From Byssovorax sp. (GTDB taxonomy: Bacteria; Myxococcota_A; Polyangia; Polyangiales; Polyangiaceae): a DNA stretch of 59,054 bases. Below, piece by piece: positions 51,246-59,054 of the stretch. The notes beneath the pieces were generated by a model. The model was not told where the DNA came from. It saw nothing but the letters and a program-made list of their open reading frames with translations, and did no database searches. The DNA is taken from the NCBI GenBank assembly GCA_025362495.1, contig JANYGI010000105.1:1-59054 (forward strand). The letters run 5' to 3'. Both the position numbers and the translations under genes were made by a program. The first letter of the stretch is position 1; the number at the start of each line of letters is the position of its first letter.

Positions 51246-53834
51246 ATGCGCGCCATCCATCTCGAACCCGAGCGTCACGACGAGCCCGTCTGCGCGTCCT
51301 ACGAGGACGAGGCCGCTGTCCGGCGCTACGAGCGCGAGGTCCGGGTCCACCGCGCGTTCAACGAGCCGTTCGCGGTGACGCCGCTCGATGCGCGGGTCGA
51401 CGGCGCGTACCGGGTTTCGACGATCAACCACCACGACTATTTCGTGGACCTCGTCGACGGCAGCGGCGCTCATGACACCTGCACCTGCCCCGATTTCCTC
51501 GCCAACGAGCTGGGCACCTGCAAGCACGTCGAGGTCGTCCGGCGGATGATCGAGGGGCGGCGGACCCTGCGGAAGGCGTACGAGCGCCTCGGCGACGATC
51601 CTCCCGAGCCGGTCGTCACCGTCGACGCCGACGCCGGGCTCCGCCTCGTGACAGCGGGGGCGTGGCCCGCCGATCTGCGCGCGCGCTACGCGCGATGGCT
51701 GCGGAGCAACCCGCCGCTCATCGCGGACGGCGAGCCGCTCACCCCCGGTCGCCTCGCCGACGGGATCCGCGTCGTTCACGCGGCGCCCCGCGCCCTCGCG
51801 CTCATCAGCGAGCGCGCTCGTCGCGCCGCGACCCGCAAGACGATCGATCGGGCCATCGCCGCCGGTCGCATCGATCCGGACGTGCTCCGCCGCCCGCTCT
51901 TCCCGTACCAGCGCGACGGCGTGCTCCACCTCGTCCGCTCCGGCCGCGGGATGCTCGCCGACGACATGGGCCTCGGCAAGACGATGCAGGCGATCGCCGC
52001 GTCCGAGCTGCTCCGCGCCCGCGGCGAGGTGAAGCGGATCCTCATCGTCACGGCGGCGTCGCTCAAGCACCAGTGGGCGCAGGAGATCGAGCGCTGCACC
52101 GGCGAGCGCGCGGAGATCGTCAGCAGCGGCGCGGCCTCGCGGCGCCGCGCGCTCGAGGCCGGCGCGGCCTACACGATCCTCAACTACGAGCAGACCTGGC
52201 GCGAGCTCTCGATACTCCGCGAGCTCTCGGCCGACGTGCTGATCCTCGACGAGGCGCAGCGCGCCCGGAACTTCCGCACCAAGACCGCGGCCACGCTCCG
52301 GGCGATCCCCTCGCGGTTCCTCTTCCTCCTCACGGGCACGCCGATCGAGAACCGGCTCGACGATCTCTACTCGCTGCTCCAGCTCGTCGATCCCACGATC
52401 CTCGGCCCGCTCTGGCGCTTCAACCTCGACTTCCACGTGCAGAACGAGCGCGGCCGGATCTCGGGCTACAAGAACCTCTCGGCGCTCCGCGCGCGAGTCG
52501 CGCCCTGGATCCTCCGCCGCCGCAAGGACGAGGTGGCGCTCCAGCTCCCGCCGCTGATGGAGCAGACCCGCTACACCGCGATGTCGCGCGAGCAGATGGA
52601 GCTCGAGAGCGGCTACCGCGCCGACGCCGCGCAGCTCCTCGCCATCGCCGAGCGCCGCCCGCTGCGCAAGGAGGAGCACGAGCGCCTGATGATGTTCCTG
52701 CTCAAGGCGCGGCAGGCCTGCAACGCGCTCGAGCTCTGCGATCCGGGCCGCAAGAAGCGCTCGTCGCCGAAGCTCGACGAGCTCGAGGCGCTCCTCACCG
52801 AGATCGCTTCCGAGGGGACGAGCAAGGTCCTGGTCTTCTCCGAGTGGGTGAAGATGCTGGAGCTCGCGGCGGAGCGCCTCGATCGCCTCGGCCTCGGGTA
52901 CGCGATGCTCCACGGCTCGATCCCGACCGAGAAGCGGCCCGCCCTGCTCGAGCGCTTCCGCGACGATCCCGAGGTGCGCGTGCTGCTCTCGACCGACGCC
53001 GGCGGCGTGGGGCTGAACCTCCAGGTCGCGACCTTCGTGATCCACCTCGATCTGCCCTGGAACCCGGCGCGGCTCGATCAGCGGACCGCGCGCGCCCACC
53101 GGCTCGGGCAAGCCCACGGCGTGCTGGTCACGTACCTCTGCGCGGAGACGGGGATCGAGCGAGGCATCGAGGGGACGCTGGGCCGCAAGCGCGCGGTGCG
53201 CTCGGCGGCGCTGGACCAGACGGCGAACGAGGAGGAGATCGAGGCGCCGAGCTTCTCGGTGTTCCTCCGCCAGATGCACGACGTATTGACGGCGGTCGAC
53301 CCTGACGCGAACCGTCCCTTCGCCGAGGGAGCGATCGACGAGGCGCCGGGCCCGGCGGTGCTCGCGCTGCCCGAGGCCGCGTCGACGGGCGCGATCCTCG
53401 CGCTGCCCGCGGCCGCGCTGCTCGCCTCGCCCGACGTGCCGCCGGAGCCGGCGCCGAGCGTCGCGGAGCCAGAGGCGTCGCCGTCGCCGCCGCGCCCGGA
53501 GGCGCCGGCGCAGAACCGGCTACGCCTGGCGCGGGTGGTGCTCGACGCCGGGTTCTTCGGCGACGCGGTGCGGGCCGCGTACGAGGCGCTCTCCGCCGCG
53601 GTGGCGGGGCTCGCCGAGGGCCCGCGCCCCGAGACCCACGCGGCCCTGGTGGCGTGCCTCTATCGCGATCTGCTGCCGCACGGGAAGGTGCCGGCGGCGG
53701 TGCCCGCGGCGCTGGCCCGCCTCCACGATCTGAGCACCCTCGAGCAGCTCGGCGTCGCGGTGGATCCGGCGCTGGCGCGCGAGGCCGTCGTCGAGGCGGA
53801 GGCGTGGATCTCGCGCGTCGCGGGCGGCGCCTGA
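51246..53834 (+). CDS. SWIM zinc-finger SNF2-type helicase/translocase
   Basis: 862 aa. N-terminal SWIM zinc finger CxCx(n)CxH (CTCPDFLANELGTCKH, residues ~78-92) binds nucleic acid or protein. The superfamily II core has Walker A (ADDMGLGKTMQ, ~239), DEAQ-type Walker B (ILDEAQRARN), motif III LTGTPIEN, motif V STDAGGVGLN and motif VI QRTARAHRLGQ. All appear intact, so it should be an ATP-driven DNA or nucleoprotein translocase. The last ~200 residues are a Pro/Ala-rich linker and an alpha-helical domain. Frequently such proteins remodel DNA-protein complexes; a defence or repair role is possible. Ends 10 bp from a convergent gene. Confidence 0.92.
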   Translation: MRAIHLEPERHDEPVCASYEDEAAVRRYEREVRVHRAFNEPFAVTPLDARVDGAYRVSTINHHDYFVDLVDGSGAHDTCTCPDFLANELGTCKHVEVVRRMIEGRRTLRKAYERLGDDPPEPVVTVDADAGLRLVTAGAWPADLRARYARWLRSNPPLIADGEPLTPGRLADGIRVVHAAPRALALISERARRAATRKTIDRAIAAGRIDPDVLRRPLFPYQRDGVLHLVRSGRGMLADDMGLGKTMQAIAASELLRARGEVKRILIVTAASLKHQWAQEIERCTGERAEIVSSGAASRRRALEAGAAYTILNYEQTWRELSILRELSADVLILDEAQRARNFRTKTAATLRAIPSRFLFLLTGTPIENRLDDLYSLLQLVDPTILGPLWRFNLDFHVQNERGRISGYKNLSALRARVAPWILRRRKDEVALQLPPLMEQTRYTAMSREQMELESGYRADAAQLLAIAERRPLRKEEHERLMMFLLKARQACNALELCDPGRKKRSSPKLDELEALLTEIASEGTSKVLVFSEWVKMLELAAERLDRLGLGYAMLHGSIPTEKRPALLERFRDDPEVRVLLSTDAGGVGLNLQVATFVIHLDLPWNPARLDQRTARAHRLGQAHGVLVTYLCAETGIERGIEGTLGRKRAVRSAALDQTANEEEIEAPSFSVFLRQMHDVLTAVDPDANRPFAEGAIDEAPGPAVLALPEAASTGAILALPAAALLASPDVPPEPAPSVAEPEASPSPPRPEAPAQNRLRLARVVLDAGFFGDAVRAAYEALSAAVAGLAEGPRPETHAALVACLYRDLLPHGKVPAAVPAALARLHDLSTLEQLGVAVDPALAREAVVEAEAWISRVAGGA

Positions 53835-53844
53835 GCTGCCCCTC

Positions 53845-54546
53845 TCACTGCACCAGGCCGACGACCAGGTTCAGCGCCAGGGCCACGACGGCGGTGTTGT
53901 ACACGAACGAGAGCAGCGAGTGGCCGAGCACCGTCCGGCGGATGGCGCTGCTCTGGATCGTGACGTCGGAGACCTGGAAGCACATGCCGACCGTGAACGC
54001 GAAGTAGGCGAAATCGAAGTCGTCCGGCGGCTCGTCGCCCGGGAAATTCAGGCCGTCGGACTTCGCGCCCTCGCCGTCGCGGTAGTGCAGGTGCGCGTAG
54101 CGCAGCGTGTACGCGCTGTGGCTGAGCACCCACGAGCTGACGACGGCGACGAGGCAGAGGCCGACGAGGAGCGCCTCCTCGCTGTGCGCCACGGTCTTCG
54201 CGCGCCGGAGGAGCACCACGGCGGCGAAGAGGCTGAACGTGCTCGCGAGCAGCACGATGGCCCACGCGGCGTTGCGGCCGGGATCCTCGGCGGCGGCGCG
54301 GCGCTGCGTCTCCTTCGCGTCGGCGCGCGCGATGATCCACCACGTGAGCGAGAGCAGGATCACGGCCGCGACGTCCCACGCGGCGACGGCCGGAACCGCC
54401 CAGCCGAGGTCGGGGTAGACGAACGACAGGACTGCTCCGGTGCCCACGCCGGTGACCAGCGCGAGCGGCAATCGCAGCCGCGCGCGCCGGAGATCGTGCG
54501 TCGGGAACGCGGTGTCGCGGGCGGGCTTGGGGGCTTTGCTGGGCAT
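53845..54546 (-). CDS. DUF1345 membrane protein
   Basis: 233 aa. Five or so transmembrane helices. Close agreement with the DUF1345 family through RYAHLHYRDGEGAKSDGLNF, DFAYFAFTVGMCFQVSDVTI and LLSFVYNTAVVALALNLVV. The family is widespread in bacteria and of unknown function. It lies 10 bp from the end of the convergent SNF2 gene and is separated from the thioesterase by 86 bp of divergent region. Confidence 0.9.
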   Translation of the reverse strand: MPSKAPKPARDTAFPTHDLRRARLRLPLALVTGVGTGAVLSFVYPDLGWAVPAVAAWDVAAVILLSLTWWIIARADAKETQRRAAAEDPGRNAAWAIVLLASTFSLFAAVVLLRRAKTVAHSEEALLVGLCLVAVVSSWVLSHSAYTLRYAHLHYRDGEGAKSDGLNFPGDEPPDDFDFAYFAFTVGMCFQVSDVTIQSSAIRRTVLGHSLLSFVYNTAVVALALNLVVGLVQ

Positions 54547-54632
54547 GGTCGGGGCGGGAACCTAGTCGAGTCGAAGGCGGCGCGCACGAAGCGCGGCGTC
54601 GGCTCGACGGGGCCGGTGGTAGCCTGCGCGCC

Positions 54633-55106
54633 ATGGCGGACACGGAGACCGAGGACTTTGCGCAGATCATCGAGGCGGCGACCGGCGAGGGCTGGTCGCG
54701 CGCCAACGGCCTCCGGCTCGTGCGCGCGACCCGCGACGAGGTGGCCGCCGAGATGACGATCCAGACCTGCCACCTGCAGGCCTATGGCATCGTCCACGGC
54801 GGCGTCTACGCCGGCATCATCGAGTCGTTGGCCTCGATCGGCGCGGCGATTCACGCCATGAGCGAGGGCAAGAGCGTGGTCGGTCTCGAGAACCACACCT
54901 CGTTCCTGCGGGCGACCCGCGAAGGCACGCTCCACGGCGTCGCCACGCCGCTCTCGCGCGGCCGCCGCAGCCCGGTGTGGGAGTGCTCGATCCGCGACGA
55001 CCAGCAGCGCCTCGTGGCGACAGGCCGAGTGCGCTTGCTGGTGCTCGATGCGGGCGCGGAGATCGCGGGAGCGAAAGTGGCAGTCGGCGGCGAGAAGGGG
55101 CCTTAG
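54633..55106 (+). CDS. PaaI-like hotdog thioesterase
   Basis: 157 aa. A single hotdog domain: the GIVHGGVYAGIIESLASIGA stretch carries the catalytic-helix motif (HGG...), and GLENHTSFLRATREGTLHGVA and RRSPVWECSIRDDQQRLVATG fit the strands. Such enzymes hydrolyse acyl-CoA or aryl-acyl-CoA thioesters in the cytosol. Substrate not predictable. Converges on the lipase foldase gene with 31 bp between stops. Confidence 0.9.
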   Translation: MADTETEDFAQIIEAATGEGWSRANGLRLVRATRDEVAAEMTIQTCHLQAYGIVHGGVYAGIIESLASIGAAIHAMSEGKSVVGLENHTSFLRATREGTLHGVATPLSRGRRSPVWECSIRDDQQRLVATGRVRLLVLDAGAEIAGAKVAVGGEKGP

Positions 55107-55137
55107 CGAGCTGCCGGCGCGGCTACCTGACCCCGTC

Positions 55138-57475
<2,338 letters not shown>

Positions 57476-57727
57476 CTAGGCCGCCGAGGGCCGGGCACGG
57501 GTAATCTCACCGACGAAGCCCCGCGCGGCGAGCCGAGCCTGGAGCTCGTCCGGCGAGCACTGGAGTCGCCAGGCCGACGAGACCACCACCCGCGCGCCCG
57601 AGCGGGCGACGACGCGGTTGAGGCACGCCACCGCGGCGGGATCGAGATCGCCGAGCTGGTGCGGCCCGGCGGCGAGGAAGGCCGCGCTGTCGAGCACGCC
57701 GTCGAAGTCGAGGAAGATCACCTTCAT
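57476..57727 (-). CDS. Truncated HAD-domain protein
   Basis: 83 aa, about half the size of the HAD-domain proteins it resembles. The start is diagnostic: KVIFLDFDGVLDSAAF (HAD motif I, DxDG), followed by LDPAAVACLNRVVARSGARVVVSSAWR (motif II, with the Ser). The chain stops soon after GFVGEITRARP, before the lysine and the second acidic motif that complete the HAD active site. Either a truncated gene or a regulatory fragment. Downstream of the PAP2 gene, same strand, gap 43 bp. Confidence 0.7.
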   Translation of the reverse strand: MKVIFLDFDGVLDSAAFLAAGPHQLGDLDPAAVACLNRVVARSGARVVVSSAWRLQCSPDELQARLAARGFVGEITRARPSAA

Positions 57728-57770
57728 GCCGCGAGCCGTGGCACGAGATACCGAGCATGCCAGTCGATCA

Positions 57771-58772
57771 TCACTCGACGATGACCACGGCGCCGGCGCC
57801 GCGGTCGAGGACCATGGGCGCGAAGCGCACGTGAAGATCGAGCGGAGTAGAGGCGGTGACGGGGCTCGATTTCAGCTCGGCGGTGTGCATCCAGGGGACG
57901 AGGAGGCCGAGCCCGACGCCGGTGATCGAGCCGGTGATCACGTCGGTCCAGAAATGGTCGCCCGCGTAGGTGCGGAGCACGCCCGTCATGGCCGCGAGCG
58001 AGTACGTGCCAATCCACAGCGGGGCGATCCAGGGGCTGTGCGGGTGGCGTATCATGTAAAGGCGGCTGTACGCGGTCGCCATCGCGAACGAGGCGGCGGT
58101 GTGCCCGGAGGGGAAGGAGAAGGCGTTGTTCGGCTCGAGCCGGGTGGCGTCGCTGAGGGACGTATCGTATGTGCGCGGGCGCGGACGGCGGATGATGAAG
58201 CTGAAGACGTTGTTGGTGACGAGCACCAGCGAGAGCGTCTCGAGGAGGACCAGATCGTCCTTGGCGGTGCCGGCCAGCCCATCCGAGGGGTGGGACGCGA
58301 GGAGATCGATCGCTCCCAGCACGAACGGGAGCCCCATGCTCGTGAAGAAGCCGGCGTTGGAGAACTGCAACGCCACCTCCGAGTGGTGCCCGATCACCGT
58401 GCGATCGAGGGGGTTGACGTCGGAAGGCTTGCAGTTCAGGCCGCACCAGGGCCGGATGGTCTCGTTCGCGAAGAGGCGAGGCAGGCCGCCGATCACCATG
58501 GCTCCGGCCGTGATCCCGGCGTCGAGCGGGAGGTTGACCCGGAAGGGAGAGTGGTTTGGATCCTCGGGCGTGATCGGAGCCACCGGGGTGACTGGCGCTG
58601 TCGGGGCGACAGGCGGTGTCGGAGCGACGGGCTTGAGCTCGACGGCGGCCGGCGGCGCGACCGTTTCATCGGCGTGGGCGGTTCGTGGGGTGAGCGCGGA
58701 GAGCGCCGACACGAGCGTCAGGAGGCCAGTCCCTCGCGAGGGTTTCCAGCGGTCGCGGGCGGCGCAGATCAA
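57771..58772 (-). CDS. PAP2-type membrane phosphatase (lipoprotein-like or secreted)
   Basis: 333 aa from a TTG at 58772; an upstream in-frame stop excludes a longer start. A signal peptide ends at TAHADE. A Pro/Val/Thr-rich linker (APTPPVAPTAPVTPVAP) follows, then several membrane helices. The PAP2 signatures are all present: RRPRPRTYD (motif I region), FPSGHTAAS (motif II) and VLRTYAGDHFWTDV (motif III with Arg, His and Asp). Family members dephosphorylate lipid phosphates such as undecaprenyl pyrophosphate at the outer face of the membrane. Substrate not predictable. Confidence 0.9.
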   Translation of the reverse strand: MICAARDRWKPSRGTGLLTLVSALSALTPRTAHADETVAPPAAVELKPVAPTPPVAPTAPVTPVAPITPEDPNHSPFRVNLPLDAGITAGAMVIGGLPRLFANETIRPWCGLNCKPSDVNPLDRTVIGHHSEVALQFSNAGFFTSMGLPFVLGAIDLLASHPSDGLAGTAKDDLVLLETLSLVLVTNNVFSFIIRRPRPRTYDTSLSDATRLEPNNAFSFPSGHTAASFAMATAYSRLYMIRHPHSPWIAPLWIGTYSLAAMTGVLRTYAGDHFWTDVITGSITGVGLGLLVPWMHTAELKSSPVTASTPLDLHVRFAPMVLDRGAGAVVIVE

Positions 58773-58915
58773 CGACCATCTCTCTCAACATCATTCCCAC
58801 GGTAAGCGACGGATCGCCGTCATCGCAAGCCCCTCGCGGCTGAAGCAAGATCGTGTCGAGATGGCGATCGTGGGACCATCGCGAGAGGCCGCGCCCACCG
58901 GTCTGTTCGGCGCTC

Positions 58916-59054
58916 TCACAGCGATGGCAGCGAGAAGTGGAAGCGAGCGCCCTTGCCCGGCTCGCTCTCGACCCCGATCTCGCCGCCGTGAGCATCGACG
59001 ATGCTCTTCGCGATGTAGAGTCCGAGCCCGCTCCCGTCGGACCGCCGCTCGCCC
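58916..59054 (-). CDS. Histidine kinase, C-terminal fragment (5' beyond window)
   Basis: The frame enters from the window edge and ends at 58916. It encodes the last ~45 residues of a HATPase_c domain: the G2 box [18 protein letters not shown] and [17 protein letters not shown]. This is the ATP-binding lid and last beta strand of a sensor histidine kinase. The sensor and dimerisation parts are outside the window. Confidence 0.85.
   Translation of the reverse strand, partial: GERRSDGSGLGLYIAKSIVDAHGGEIGVESEPGKGARFHFSLPSL

Noticed and set aside
49240-53279. Long minus-strand frames antisense to the J-domain and SNF2 genes
   Set aside because: Both sense proteins have intact conserved motifs; the antisense translations are low-complexity.

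Overview
This is a very GC-rich chromosomal window with dense, high-GC3 genes. It carries many lipoproteins with Gly/Ser/Ala-rich or Cys-rich linkers, a TonB-like protein, DUF4388/J-domain and VIT-VWA proteins, a lipase with its foldase, and a large aa3-type oxidase locus. This combination points to a myxobacterium (Myxococcota), probably of the Polyangiaceae/Sorangium type. That placement is inferred from gene style, not from a marker gene. I see no insertion sequence, prophage, CRISPR array or rRNA.

Layout. 1-1834: a partial Cys-rich lipoprotein (minus) diverges from a DUF4388 plus J-domain protein. 1816-6596: a minus-strand urease operon ureD-ureAB(fused)-ureC-ureF-ureG without ureE. 6697-9753: a zinc-ribbon membrane protein converges on a DUF4139 protein. 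9926-13957: lysine 5,6-aminomutase (kamD, kamE) followed by a one-haem-motif lipoprotein. 14105-22777: a collagen-like/PPC lipoprotein, a giant FecR-VIT-VWA-TPR protein with a membrane/coiled-coil partner, a PH-like membrane protein preceded by a tiny overlapping ORF, and a polytopic membrane protein. 22812-22979: tRNA-Gly(GCC) with a clear promoter and a strong terminator shared with the convergent metG/class-V aminotransferase pair (23002-26791). 26875-31397: an SDR, a TonB-like protein, a YbjN-like protein and a membrane protein.

31687-40908 is a respiratory locus: cupredoxin-like lipoprotein, ctaB, a possible 37-residue membrane peptide, SCO1/SenC, COX3, COX4, a small CPYC membrane protein, COX2, COX1, a second COX3 and a di-haem cytochrome c lipoprotein. 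Several junctions are ATGA-type overlaps. Haem o synthesis, copper delivery, the core oxidase and a candidate electron donor are therefore encoded together. COX1 appears to lack the usual K-channel lysine.

41116-44976: a GH18-like lipoprotein converges on a damaged DUF1501-type locus, where two neighbouring genes have been fused out of frame by an apparent internal deletion. 45044-53834: a Ser-rich lipoprotein diverges, across an operator-like array, from an AfsR/MalT-type ATPase regulator broken by a frameshift; then come a J-domain/zinc-ribbon protein and a SWIM-SNF2 helicase, a candidate functional pair. 53845-59054: a DUF1345 membrane protein, a hotdog thioesterase, a lipase/foldase pair in which the lipase carries a lipobox, a truncated HAD fragment, a PAP2 phosphatase and the 3' end of a histidine kinase gene.
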